64,000 nucleotides of DNA, taken from positions 71,839,879-71,903,878 of the forward strand of contig OV050032.1 in assembly GCA_920105625.2 (NCBI GenBank). Direction: 5' to 3'. The DNA comes from Clusia tigrina (taxonomy: Eukaryota > Arthropoda > Insecta > Diptera > Clusiidae). The notes under the pieces were generated by a model that was not told where the DNA came from, ran no database searches, and saw nothing but the letters and a program-made list of their open reading frames with translations. Position 1 is the first letter of the stretch; each line of letters opens with the position of its first letter. Made by a program: the position numbers and the translations under genes. This document shows, piece after piece, positions 1 through 13,300 of this stretch.

Positions 1-1176
1 AGGGCCATTTGAAGTTTTATCAGTGTTTGATTTGGGACTCAAGGGTGGCATAGCTTTGAGCGATAACTTAAATTGACAAGAGGCTCGAGTACTTTATTGT
101 TACAAAATTTCAAGGTTTTATGACGCTCCAGTAAAAACTTACAAGCATTTGTATGTTGCAAACTTTGATAGGTGTAGGACGTACCGTATAGAAGTTAGGG
201 CCATTTGAAGTTTTATCATTGCTTGATTTGGGACTAAAGGGTAGCATAGCTTTGAGCGATAGCTTAAATTGACAAGAGGCTCGAGTACTATATTGTTACA
301 AAATTTCAAGGTATTATGACATTGCAGTAAAAAGTTACAAGCATTTGTATGTTGCAAACTTTGATAGATGTAGGACGTTCCGTATAGAAGTTGGGGCCAT
401 TTGAAGATTTATCAGTGTTTGATTTGGGGCTCAAGGGTAGCATAGCTTTGAGCGATAGCTTAAATTGACAAGAGGCTCGAGTACTTTATTGTTACAAAAC
501 TTGAAGGTTTTATGACGCTCCAGTAAAAAGTTACAAGCATTTGTATGTTGCAAACTTTGATAGGTTTAGGACGTACCGTATAGATGTTAGGACCATTTGA
601 AGTTTTATCAGTGTTTGATTTGGGACTCAAGGGTGGCATAGCTTTGAGCGATAACTTAAATTGACAAGAGGCTCGAGTACTTTATTTTTACAAAATTTCA
701 AGGTTTTATGACGCTCCAGTAAAAACTTACAAGCATTTGTATGTTGCAAACTTTGAAAGGTGTAGGACGTACCGTAGAGAAGTTAGGGCCATTTGAAGAT
801 TTATCAGTGTTTGATTTGGGACTCAAGGGTAGCATAGCTTTGAGCGATAGCTTAAATTGACAAGAGGCTCGAGTACTTTATTGTTACAAAATTTGAAGGC
901 TTTATGACGCTCCAGTAAAAAGTTACAAGCATTTGTATGTTGCAAACTTTGATAGATGTAGGACGTTCCGTATAGAAGTTGGGGCCATTTGAAGATTTAT
1001 CAGTGTTTGATTTGGGGCTCAAGGGTAGCATAGCTTTGAGCGATAGCTTAAATTGACAAGAGGCTCGAGTACTTTATTGTTACAAAATTTCAAGGTTTTA
1101 TGACTCTCCAGTAAAAAGTTACAAGCATTTGTATGTTGCAAACTTTGATAGGTTTAGGACGTACCGTATAGATGTT
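1..1176 (+). repeat. Local 3-monomer (588-bp) repeat, two imperfect copies
   Basis: Monomers 1 and 3 of the first three are matched 588 bp downstream. GGGTGGCATAG near 43 recurs near 631, GGGGCCATTTGAAGATTTAT at 393 recurs at 981, and TAGGTTTAGGACG at 561 recurs at 1149. The middle monomer does not match (ATCATTGCTTG near 215 has no counterpart), so the copies have been partly converted since duplication. The first monomers also match a block starting near 2744 (offset about 2743, or 14 monomers). Confidence 0.7.
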
Positions 1177-1959
1177 AGGACCATTTGAAGTTTTATCAGT
1201 GTTTGATTTGGGACTCAAGGGTAGCATAGCTTTGAGCGATATCTTAAATTGACAAGAGGCTCGAGTACTTTATTGTTACAAAATTTCAGGGTTTTATGAG
1301 GCTCCAGTAAGAAGCTACAAGCTTTTGTATGTTGCAAACTTTGATAGGTGTAGGCCGTACCGAATAGAAGTTAGGGCCATTTGAAGTTTTATCAGTGTTT
1401 GATTTGGGACTCAAGGGTAGCATAGCTTTGAGCGATAGCTTAAATTTAAAAGAGGCTCGAGTACTTTATCGTTACAAAATTTCAAAGTTTTATAGCGCTC
1501 CAGAAAAAGTTACAAGCATTTGTATGTTGCAAACTTTGATAGGTGTAGGACGTACCGTATAGAAGTTAGGGCCATTTGAAGTTTTATCAGTGTTTGAGTT
1601 GGGACTCAAGGTTAGCATAGCTTTGAGCGATAGCTTAAATTGGCAAGAGGCTCGAATACTTTATTGTTACAAAATTTCAAGGTTTTATGACGCTCCAGTA
1701 AAAAGTTACAAGCATTTGTATGTTGCAAACTTTGATAGGTGTAGGACGTACCGTATAGAAGTTAGGGCCATTTGAAGTCTTATCAGTGTTTGATTTGGGA
1801 CTCAAGGGTAGCATAGCTTTGAGCGATAGCTTAAATTGGTAAGAGGCTCGAGTACTTGATTGTTACAAAATTTCAAGGTTTTATGACGCTCCAGTAAAAA
1901 GTTACAAGCATTTGTATGTTGCAAACTTTGATAGGTGTAGGGCGTACCGTATAGAAGTT

Positions 1960-2351
1960 AGGGCCATTTGAAGTCTTATCAGTGTTTGGTTTGGGAGTCA
2001 AGGGTAGCATAGCTTTGAGCAATAGCTTAAATTGACAAGAGGCTCGAGTACTTTATTGTTACAAAATTTCAAGGTTTTATGACGCTCCAGTAAAAAGTTA
2101 CAAGCATTTGTATGTTGCAAACTTTGATAGATGTAGGGCGTACCGTATAGAAGTTAGGGCCATTTGAAGTCTTATCAGTGTTTGGTTTGGGAGTCAAGGG
2201 TAGCATAGCTTTGAGCAATAGCTTAAATTGACAAGAGGCTCGAGTACTTTATTGTTACAAAATTTCAAGGTTTTATGACGCTCCAGTAAAAAGTTACAAG
2301 CATTTGTATGTTGCAAACTTTGATAGATGTAGAACATACCATATAGAAGTT
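1960..2351 (+). repeat. Adjacent pair of near-identical monomers
   Basis: The two units 1960-2155 and 2156-2351 share several rare variants: GAAGTCTTATC, TTTGGTTTGGGAGTC and GAGCAATAGC. They differ only in the last 30 bp or so, where the second has AGAACATACCATATAG in place of AGGGCGTACCGTATAG. This looks like a recent single-monomer duplication, or conversion between neighbours. Confidence 0.85.
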
Positions 2352-5214
2352 AGGGCCATTTGAAGTTTTATCAGTGTTTGATGTGGGACTCAAGGATAGC
2401 ATTGCTTTGAGCGATAACTTAAATTGACAAGAGGCTCGAGTACTTTATTGTTACAAAATTTCAAGTTTTTATGACGCCCCAGTAAAAAGTTACAAGCATT
2501 TGTATGTTTCAAACTTTGATAGGTGTAGGACGTACCGTATAGAAGTTAGGGCCATTTGAAATTTTATCAGTGTTTGATTTGGGACTCAAGGGTAGCATAG
2601 CTATGAGCGATAGCTTAAATTGACAAGAGGCTCGAGTACTTTATTGTTACAAAACTTGAAGGTTTTATGACGCTCCAGTAAAAAGTTACAAGCATTTGTA
2701 TGTTGCAAACTTTGATAGGTGTAGGACGTACCATATAGAAGTTAGGGCCATTTGAAGTTTTATCAGTGTTTGATTTGGGACTCAAGGGTGGCATAGCTTT
2801 GAGCGATAACTTAAATTGACAAGAGGCTCGAGTACTTTATTGTTACAAAATTTCAAGGTTTTATGACGCTCCAGTAAAAACTTACAAGCATTTGTATGTT
2901 GCAAACTTTGATAGGTGTAGGACGTACCGTATAGAAGTTAGGGCCATTTGAAGTTTTATCATTGCTTGATTCGGGACTAAAGGGTAGCATAGCTTTGAGC
3001 GATAGCTTAAATTGACAAGAGGCTCGAGTACTATATTGTTACAAAATTTCAAGGTATTATGACATTGCAGTAAAAAGTTACAAGCATTTGTATGTTGAAA
3101 GCTTTGATAGGTGTAGGACGCACCGTATAGAAGTTAGGGCCATTTGAAGTTTTATCAGTGTTTGATTTGGGACTCAAGGGTAGCATAGCTTTGAGCGATA
3201 GCTTAAATTGACAAGAGGGTCGAGTACTTTATTGTTACAAAATTTCAAGGTATTATGACGTTCCAGTAAAAAGTTACAAGCATTTGTATCTTGAAAACTT
3301 TGATAGGTGTAGGACGTACCGTATAGAAGTTAGGGCCATTTGAGGTTTTATCAGTGTTTGATTTGAGACTCAAGGGTAGCATAGCATTGAGCGATAGCTT
3401 AAATTGACAAGAGGCTCGAGTACTATATTGTTACAAAATTTCAATGTATTATGACGTTCCAGTAAAAAGTTACAAGCATTTGTATATTGAAAACTTTGAT
3501 AGGTGTAGGACGTACCGTATAGAAGTTAGGGCCATTTGAAGTTTTATCAGTGTTTGATTTGGGACTCAAGGGTAGCATAGCTTTGAGCGATAGCTTAAAT
3601 TGACAAGAGGGTCGAGTACTTTATTGTTACAAAATTTCAAGATTTTATGACGCTCCAGTAAAAAGTTACAAACATTTATATGTTGCAAACTTTGATAGGT
3701 GTAGACGTACCGTATAGAAGTTAGGGCCATTTGAAGTTTTATCAGTGTTTGGTTTGGGACTCAAGGGTAGCATAGCTTTGAGGGATAGCTTAAATTGACA
3801 AGAGGCTCGAGTACTTTATTGTTACAAAATTTCAAGATTTTATGACACTCCAGTAAAAAGTTACTAGCATTTGTATGTTGCAAACTTTGATAGGTGTAGG
3901 ACGTACCGTATAGAAATTAGGGCCATTTGAAGTTTTATCAGTGTTTGATTTGGGACTCAAGGGCAGCATAGCTTTGAGCGATAACTTAAATTGACAAGAG
4001 GCTCGAGTTCTTTATTGTTACAAAATTTCAATGTTTTATGACGCTGCAGTAAAAAGTTACAAGCATTTGTATGTTGCAAACTTTGATAGGTGTAGGACGT
4101 ATCGTATAAAAGTTAGGGCCATTTGAAGTTTTATCAGTGTTTGATTTGGGACTCAAGGGTAGCTTAGCTTTGAGCGATAGCTTAAATTGACAAGAGGCTC
4201 GAGTACTTTATTGTTACAAAAGTTCAAGGTTTTATGACGCTCCAGTAAAAACTTACAAGCATTTGTATGTTGCAAACTTTGATAAGTGTAGGACGTACCG
4301 TATAGAAGTTAGGGCCATTTGAAGTTTTATCATTGCTTGATTCGGGACTCAAGGGTAGCATAGCTTTGAGCGATAGCTTAAATTGACAAGAGGCTCGAGT
4401 ACTATATTGTTACAAAATTTCAAGGTATTATGACGTTCCAGTAAAAAGTTACAAGCATTTTTATGTTGAAAACTTTGATAGGTGTAGGACGCACCGTACA
4501 GAAGTTAAGGCCATTTGAAGTTTTATCAGTGTTTGATTTGGGACTCAAGGGTAGCATAGCTTTGACCGAAAGCTTAAATTGACAAGAGGGTCGAGTACTT
4601 TATTGTTACAAAATTTCAAGGTATTATGACGTTCCAGTAAAAAGTTACAAGCATTCGTATGTTCAAAACTTTGATAGGTGTAGGATGTACCGTATAGAAG
4701 TTAGGGCCATTTGAGGTTTTATCAGTGTTTGATTTGAGACTCAAGGGTAGCATAGCTTTGAGCGATAGCTTAAATTGACAAGAGGCTCGAGTACTATATT
4801 GTTACAAAATTTCAATGTATTATGACGTTCCAGTAAAAAGTTACAAGCATTTGTATGTTGAAAACTTTGATAGGTGTACGACGTACCGTATAAAAGTTAG
4901 GGCCATTTGAAGTTTTATCAGTGTTTGATTTGGGACTCAAGGGTAGCATAGCTTTGAGCGATAGCTTAAATTGACAAGAGGCTCGAGTACTATATTGTTA
5001 CAAAATTTCAAGGTATTATGATGTTCCAGTAAAAACTTACAAGCATTTGTATGTTGAAAACTTTGATAGGTATAGGTCGTACCGTATAGAAGTTAGGGCC
5101 ATTTGAGGTTTTATCAGTGTTTGATTTGAGACTCAAGGGTAGCATAGCTTTGAGCGATAGCTTAAATTGACAAGAGGGTCGAGTACTTTATTGTTACACA
5201 ATTTCAAGATTTTA

Positions 5215-8200
5215 TGACGCTGCAGTAAAAAGTTACAAGCATTTGTATGTTGCAAACTTCGATAGGTGTAGGACGTACCGTATAGAAGTTAAGGCCATTT
5301 GAAGTTTTATCAGTGTTTGCTTTGGGACTCAAGGGTAGCATTGCTTTGAGCGATAGGTTAAATTGACAAGAGGCTCGAGTACTTTATTGTTACAAAATTT
5401 CAAGGTTTTATGACGCTCCAGTAAAAAGTTACAAGCATTTGTATGTGGCAAACTTTGATAGGTGTAGGACGTATCGTATAAAAGTTAGGGCCATTTGAAG
5501 TTTTATCAGTGTTTGATTTGGGACTCAAGGGTAGCTTAGCTTTGAGCGATAGCTTAAATTGACCAGAGGCTCGAGTACTTTATTGTTACAAAACTTGAAG
5601 GTTTTATGACGCTCCAGTAAAAAGTTACAAGCATTTGTATGTTGCAAACTTTGATAGGTGTAGGACGTACCGTATAGAAGTTAGGGCCATTTGAAGTTTT
5701 ATCAGTGCTTGATTCGGGACTCAAGGGTAGCATAGCTTTGAGCGATAGCTTAAATTGACAAGAGGCTCGAGTACTATATTGTTACAAATTTCAAGGTATT
5801 ATGACGTTCCAGTAAAAAGTTACAAGCATTTGTATGTTGAAAACTTTGATAGGTGTAGGACGTACCGTATAGAAGTTAGGGCCATTTGAAGTTTTATCAG
5901 TGTTTGATTTGGGACTCAAGGGTAGCATAGCTTTGAGCGATAGCTTAAATTGACAAGAGGGTCGAGTACTTTATTGTTACAAAATTTCAAGGTATTATGA
6001 CGTTCCAGTAAAAACTTACAAGCATATGTATGTTGAAAACTTTGATAGGTATAGGACGTACCGTATAGAAGTTAGGGCCATTTGAGGTTTTATCAGTGTT
6101 TGATTTGAGACTCAAGGGTAGCATAGCTTTGAGCGATAGCTTAAATTGACAAAAGGCTCGAGTACTATATTGTTACAAAATTTCAATGTATTATGACGTG
6201 CCAGTAAAAAGTTACAAGCATTTGTATGTTGAAAACTTTGATAGGTGTAGGACGTACCGTATAGAAGTTAGGGCCATTTGAAGTTTTATCAGTGTTTGAT
6301 TTGGGACTCAAGGGTAACATAGCCTTGAACAATAGCTTAAATTGACAAGAGGGTCGAGTACTTTATTGTTACAAAATTTCCAGATTTTATGACGCTCCAG
6401 TAAAAAGTTACAAACATTTGTATGTTTCAAACTTTGATAGGTGCAGGACGTATCGTATAGAAGTTAGGGCCATTTGAAGTTTTATCAGTGTTTGATTTGG
6501 GACTCAAGGGTAGCATAGCTTTGAGAGATAGCTTAAATTGACAAGAGGCTCGAGTACTTTATTGTTACAACATTTCAAGATTTTATGACGCTCCAGTAAA
6601 AAGTTACGAGCATTTGTATGTTGCAAACTTTGATAGGTGTAGGACGTACCGTATAGAAGTTAGGGCCATTTGAAGTTTTATCAGTGTTTGATTTGGGACT
6701 CAAGGGTAGCATAGCTTTGAGCGATAACTTAAATTGAAAAGAGGCTCGAGTTCTTTATTGTTACAAAATTTCAATGTTTTATGACGCTGCAGTAAAAAGT
6801 TACAAGCATTTATATGTTGCAAACTTCGATAGGTGTAGGACGTACCGTATAGAAGTTAGGGCCAGTTGAAGTTTTATCAGTGTTTGATTTGGGACTCAAG
6901 GGTAGCATAGCTTTGAGCGATAGCTTAAATTGACAAGAGGCTCGAGTACTTTATTGTTACAAAATTTCAAGGTTTTATGACGCTCCAGTAAAAAGTTAGA
7001 AGCATTTGTATGTTGCAAACTTTGATAGGTGTAGGACGTAGCGTATAAAAGTTAGGGACATTTGAAGTTTTATCAGTGTTTTATTTGGGACTCAAGGGTA
7101 GCATAGCTTTGAGCGATAGCTTAAATTGACAAGAGGCTCGAGTACTTTATTGTTACAAAACTTGAAGGTTTTATGACGCTCCAGTAAAAAGTTACAAACA
7201 TTTGTATGTTGCAAACTTTGATAGGTGTAGGACGTACCGTATAGAAGTTAGGGCCATTTGAAGTTTTATCAGTGTTTGATTTGGGACTCAAGGGTAGCAT
7301 AGCTTTGAGCGATAGCTTAAATTGACAAGAGGGTCGAGTACTTTATTGTTACAAAATTTCAAGATTTTATGACGCTCCAGTAAAAAGTTACAAACATTTG
7401 TATGTTGCAAACTTTCATAGGTGTAGACGTACCGTATAGAAGTTAGGGCCATTTGAAGTTTTATCAGTGTTTGATTTGGGACTCAAGGGTAGCTTAGCTT
7501 TGAGCGATAGCTTAAATTGACAAGAGGCTCGAGTACTTTATTGTTACAAAACTTGAAGGTTTTATGACGCTCCAGTAAAAAGTTACAAGCATTTGTATGT
7601 TGCAAACTTTGATAGGTGTAGGACATACCGTATAGAAGTTAGGGCCATTTGAAGTTTTATCAGTGCTTGATTCGGGACTCAAGGGTAGCATAGCTTTGAG
7701 CGATAGCTTAAATTGACAAGAGGCTCGAGTACTATATTGTTACAAAATTTCAAGGTATTATGATGTTCCAGTAAAAACTTACAAGCATTTGTATGTTGAA
7801 AACTTTGATAGGTATAGGACGTACCGTATAGAAGTTAGGGCCATTTGAGGTTTTATCAGTGTTTGATTTGAGACTCAAGGGTAGCATAGCTTTGAGCGAT
7901 AGCTTAAATTGACAAGAGGGTCGAGTACTTTATTGTTACAAAATTTCAAGGTATTATGACGTTCCAGTAAAAAGTTACAAGCATTTGTATGTTGAAAACT
8001 TTGATAGGTATAGGACGTACCGTATAGAAGTTAGGGCCATTTGAAGTTTTATCAGTGTTTGGTTTGGGACTCAAGGGTAGCATAGCTTTGAGCGATAGCT
8101 TAAATTTAAAAGAGGCTCGAGTACATTATTGTTACAAAATTTCAAGATTTAATGACGCTCCAGTAAAAAGTTACTAGCATTTGTATGTTGCAAACTTTGA

Positions 8201-10389
8201 TAGGTGTAGGACGTGCCGTATAGAAGTTAGGGCCATTTGAAGTTTTATCAGTGTTTGATTTGGGACTCAAGGGTAGCATAGCTTTGAGCGATAACTTAAA
8301 TTGACAAGAGGCTCGAGTTCTTTATTGTTAAAAAATTTCAATGTTTTATGACGCTGCAGTAAAAAGTTACAAGCATTTGTATGTTGCAAACTTCGATAGG
8401 TGTAGGACGTACCGTATAGAAGTTAAGGCCATTTGAAATTTTATCAGTGTTTGATTTGGGACTCAAGGGTAGCATAGCTTTGAGCGATAGGTTAAATTGA
8501 CAAGAGGCTCGAGTACTTTATTGTTACAAAATTTCAAGGTTTTATGACGCTCCAGTAAAAAGTTACAAGCATTTGTATGTGGCAAACTTTGATAGGTGTA
8601 GGACGTATCGTATAAAAGTTAGGGCCACTTGAAGTTTTATCAGTGTTTGATTTGGGACTCAAGGGTAGCTTAGCTTTGAGCGATAGCTTAAATTGGCCGG
8701 AGGCTCGAGTACTTTATTGTTACAAAACTTGAAGGTTTTATGACGCTCCAGTAAAAAGTTACAAGCATTTGTATGTTGCAAACTTTGATAGGTGTAGGAC
8801 GTACCATATAGAAGTTAGGGCCATTTGAAGTTTTATCAGTGCTTGATTCGGGACTCAAGGGTAGCATAGCTTTGAGCGATAGCTTAAATTGACAAGAGGC
8901 TCGAGTACTATATTGTTACAAATTTCAAGGTATTATGACGTTCCAGTAAAAAATTACAAGCATTTGTATGTTGAAAACTTTGATAGGTGTAGGACGTACC
9001 GTATAGAAGTTAGGGCCATTTGAAGTTTTATCAGTGTTTGATTTGGGACTCAAGGGTAGCATAGCTTTGAGCGATAGCTTAAATTGACAAGAGGGTCGAG
9101 TACTTTATTGTTACAAAATTTCAAGGTATTATGACGTTCCAGTAAAAACTTACAAGCATATGTATGTTGAAAACTTTGATAGGTATAGGACGTACCGTAT
9201 AGAAGTTAGGGCCATTTGAGGTTTTATCAGTGTTTGATTTGAGACTCAAGGGTAGCATAGCTTTGAGCGATAGCTTAAATTGACAAAAGGCTCGAGTACT
9301 ATATTGTTACAAAATTTCAATGTATTATGACGTGCCAGTAAAAAGTTACAAGCATTTGTATGTTGAAAACTTTGATAGGTGTAGGACGTACCGTATAGAA
9401 GTTAGGGCCATTTGAAATTTTATCAGTGTTTGATTTGGGACTCAAGGGTAGCATAGCTTTGAACAATAGCTTAAATTGACAAGAGGGTCGAGTACTTTAT
9501 TGTTACAAAATTTCCAGATTTTATGACGCTCCAGTAAAAAGTTACAAACATTTGTATGTTGCAAACTTTGATAAGTGCAGGACGTATCGTATAGAAGTTA
9601 GGGCCATTTGAAGTTTTATCAGTGTTTGATTTGGGACTCAAGGGTAGCATAGCTTTGAGAGATAGCTTAAATTGACAAGAGGCTCGAGTACTTTATTATT
9701 ACAACATTTCAAGATTTTATGACGCTCCAGTAAAAAGTTACTAGCATTTGTATGTTGCAAACTTTGATAGGTGTAGGACGTACCGTATAGAAGTTAGGGC
9801 CATTTGAAGTTTTATCAGTGTTTGATTTGGGACTCAAGGGTAGCATAGCTTTGAGCGATAACTTAAATTGAAAAGAGGCTCGAGTTCTTTATTGTTACAA
9901 AATTTCAATGTTTTATGACTATGCAGTAAAAAGTTACAAGCATTTATATGTTGCAAACTTCGATAGGTGTAGGACGTACCGTATAGAAGTTAGGGCCAGT
10001 TGAAGTTTTATCAGTGTTTGATTTGGGACTGAAGGGTAGCATAGCTTTGAGCGATAGCTTAAATTGACAAGAGGCTCGAGTACTTTATTGTTACAAAATT
10101 TCAAGGTTTTATGACGCTCCAGTAAAAAGTTAGAAGCATTTGTATGTTGCAAACTTTGATAGGTGTAGGACGTACTGTATAAAAGTTAGGGCCATTTGAA
10201 GTTTTATCACTGTTTGATTTGGGACTCAAGGGTAGCATAGCTTTGAGCGATAGCTTAAATTGACAAGAGGCTCGAGTACTTTATTGTTACAAAACTTGAA
10301 GGTTTTATGACGCTCCAGTAAAAAGTTACAAGCATTTGTATGTTGCAAACTTTGATAGGTGTAGGACGTACCGTATAGAAGTTAGGGCC
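5215..10389 (+). repeat. Two 2-kb segments repeated at 3134-bp spacing
   Basis: About 5215-7255 and about 8349-10389 are collinear with a constant offset of 3134 bp (16 monomers minus 2). Rare shared markers include GTATGTGGCA at 5441 and 8575, AGCATATGTATG at 6021 and 9155, a 1-bp-short GTTACAAATTTC at 5781 and 8915, and AATTGAAAAGAGG at 6732 and 9866. The intervening 7255-8349 is made of related monomers in another order. A piece near 4005 matches 8315 with offset 4310, the same length as the 22-mer further right. Confidence 0.8.
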
Positions 10390-13300
10390 ATTTGAAGTTT
10401 TATCAGTGTTTGATTTGGGACTCAAGGATAGCATAGCATTGAGCGATAACTAACATTGACAAGAGGCTCGAGTACTTTATTGTTACAAAATTTCAAGGTT
10501 TTATGACGCTCCAGTAAAAACTTACAAGCATTTGTATGTTGCAAACTTTGATAGATGTAGGACGTACCGTTTAGAAGTTAGGGCCATTTGAAGTTTTATC
10601 AGTGCTTGATTTGGGACTCAAGGATAGCATAGCTTTGAGCGATAGCTTAAATTGACAAGAGGCTCGAGTTCTTTATTGTTACAAAATTTCAATGTTTTAT
10701 GACGCTGCAGTAAAAAGTTACATGCATTTATATGTTGCAAACTTCGATAGGTGTAGGACGTACCGTATAGAAGTTAGGGCCAGTTGAAGTTTTATCAGTG
10801 TTTGATTTGGGACTCAAGGGTAGCATAGCTTTGAGCGATAGCTTAAATTGACAAGAGGCTCGAGTACTTTATTGTTACAAAATTTCAAGGTTTTATGACG
10901 CTCCAGTAAAAAGTTAGAAGCATTTGTATGTTGCAAACTTTGATAGGTGTAGGACGTACCGTATAAAAGTTAGGGCCATTTGAAGTTTTATCAGTGTTTG
11001 ATTTGGGACTCAAGGGTAGCATAGCTTTGAGCGATAGCTTAAATTGACAAGAGGCTCGAGTACTTTATTGTTACAAAACTTGAAGGTTTTATGACGCTCC
11101 AGTAAAAAGTTACAAGCATTTGTATGTTGCAAACTTTGATAGGTGTAGGACGTACCGTATAGAAGTTAGGGCCATTTGAAGTTTTGTCAGTGCTTGATTC
11201 GGGACTCAAGGGTAGCATAGCTTTGAGCGATAGCTTAAATTAACAAGAGGCTCGAGTACTATATTGTTACAAATTTCAAAGTATTATGACGTTCCAGTAA
11301 AAAGTTACAAGCATTTGTATGTTGAAAACTTTGATAGGTGTAGGACGTACCGTATAGAAGTTAGGGCCATTTGAAGTTTTATCAGTGTTTGATTTGGGAC
11401 TCAAGGGTAGCATAGCTTTGAGCGATAGGTTAAATTGACAAGAGGGTCGAGTACTTTATTGTTACAAAATTTCAAGGTATTATGACGTTCCAGTAAAAAC
11501 TTACAAGCATTTGTATGTTGAAAACTTTGATAGGTATAGGACGTACCGTATAGAAGTTAGGGCCATTTGAGGTTTTATCAGTGTTTGATTTGAGACTCAA
11601 GGGTAGCATAGCTTTGAGCGATAGCTTAAATTGACAAAAGGCTCGAGTACTATATTGTTACAAAATTTCAATGTATTATGACGTGCCAGTAAAAAGTTAC
11701 AAGCATTTGTATGTTGAAAACTTTGATAGGTGTAGGACGTACCGTATAGAAGTTAGGGCCATTTGAAGTTTTATCAGTGTTTGATTTGGGACTCAAGGGT
11801 AGCATAGCTTTGAGCGATAGCTTAAATTGACAAGAGGGTCGAGTACTTTATTGTTACAAAATTTCAAGATTTTATGACGCTCCAGTAAAAAGTTACAAAC
11901 ATTTGTATGTTGCAAACTTTGATAGGTGTAGGACGTATCGTATAGAAGTTAGGGCCATTTGAAGTTTTATCAGTGTTTGATTTGGGACTCAAGAGTAGCA
12001 TAGCTTTGAGAGATAGCTTAAATTGACAAAAGGCTCGAGTACTTTATTGTTACAACATTTCCAGATTTTATGACGCTCCAGTAAAAAGTTACTAGCATTT
12101 GTATGTTGCAAACTTTGATAGGTGGAGGACGTACCGTATAGAAGTTAGGGTCATTTGAAGTTTTATCAGTGTTTGATTTGGGACTCAAGGGTAGCATAGC
12201 TTTGACCGATAGCTTAAATTGACAAGAGGCTCGAGTACTTTATTGTTACAAAATTTCAAGGTTTTATGACGCTCCAGTAAAAAGTTAGAAGCATTTGTAT
12301 GTTGCAAACTTTGATAGGTGTAGGATGTACCGTATAAAAGCTAGGGCCATTTGAAGTTTTATCAGTGTTTGATTTGGGACTCAAGGGTAGCATAGCTTTG
12401 AGCGATAGCTTAAATTGACAAGAGGCTCGAGTACTTTATTGTTACAAAACTTGAAGGTTTTATGACGCTCCAGTAAAAACTTACAAGCATTTGTATGTTG
12501 CAAACTTTGATAGGTGTAGGACGTACCGTATAGAAGTTAGGGCCATTTGAAGTTTTATCAGTGTTTGATTTGGAACTCAAGGATAGCATAGCTTTGAGCG
12601 ATAACTAACGTTGACAAGCGGCTCGAGTACTTTATTGTTACAAAATTTCAAGGTTTTATGACGCTCCAGTAAAAACTTACAAGCATTTGTATGTTGCAAA
12701 CTTTGATAGATGTAGGACGTACCGTTTAGAAGTTAGGGCCATTTGAAGTTTTATCAGTGCTTCATTTGGGACTCAAGGGTAGCATAGCTTTGAGCGATAG
12801 CTTAAATTGACAAGAGGCTCGAGTACTATATTGTTACAAAGTTTCAATGTATTATGACGTTCCAGTAAAAAGTTACAAGCATTTGTATGTTGAAAACTTT
12901 GATAGGTGTAGGACGTACCGTATAGAAGTTAGGGCCATTTGAAGTTTTATCAGTGTTTGATTTGGGACTCAAGGGTAGCATAGCTTTGAGCGATAGCTTA
13001 AATTGACAAGGGGGTCGAGTACTTTATTGTTACAAAATTTCAAGATTTTATGACGCTCCAGTAAAAAGTTACAAACATTTGTATGCTGCAAACTTTGATA
13101 GGTGTAGTACGTACCGTATAGAAGTTAGGGCCATTTGAAGTTTTATCAGTGTTTGATTTGGGACTCAAGGGTAGCATAGCTTTGAGCGATAGCTTAAATT
13201 GACAAGAGGCTCGAGTACTTTATTGTTACAAAGTTTCAAGATTTTATGACGCTCCAGCAAAAAGTTACTAGCATATGTATGTTCCAAATTTTGATAGGTG

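Noticed and set aside
73..100. TTGACA followed by TATATT in many monomers, resembling a bacterial promoter
   Set aside because: The spacing is 14 bp instead of about 17, the motif repeats with every monomer, and the array is eukaryotic satellite with no gene downstream.
139..357. Small open frames of 61-72 codons on both strands (for example 139-357 -, 1590-1775 +, 9934-10152 -, 33767-33976 -, 46276-46470 +, 50358-50567 -, 57343-57552 -)
   Set aside because: All lie within satellite monomers, share the same repeated translation, begin and end with chance variants, and cover little more than one repeat unit. There is no domain, no codon bias and no conservation apart from that of the repeat.
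2960..2980. GATTCGGGACTC variant resembling a Pol III B box or the start of a CENP-B-like box
   Set aside because: It matches only part of the B-box consensus with no A box at a suitable distance. The CENP-B core needs TTCGnnnnAnnCGGG, which the following bases do not give on either strand.
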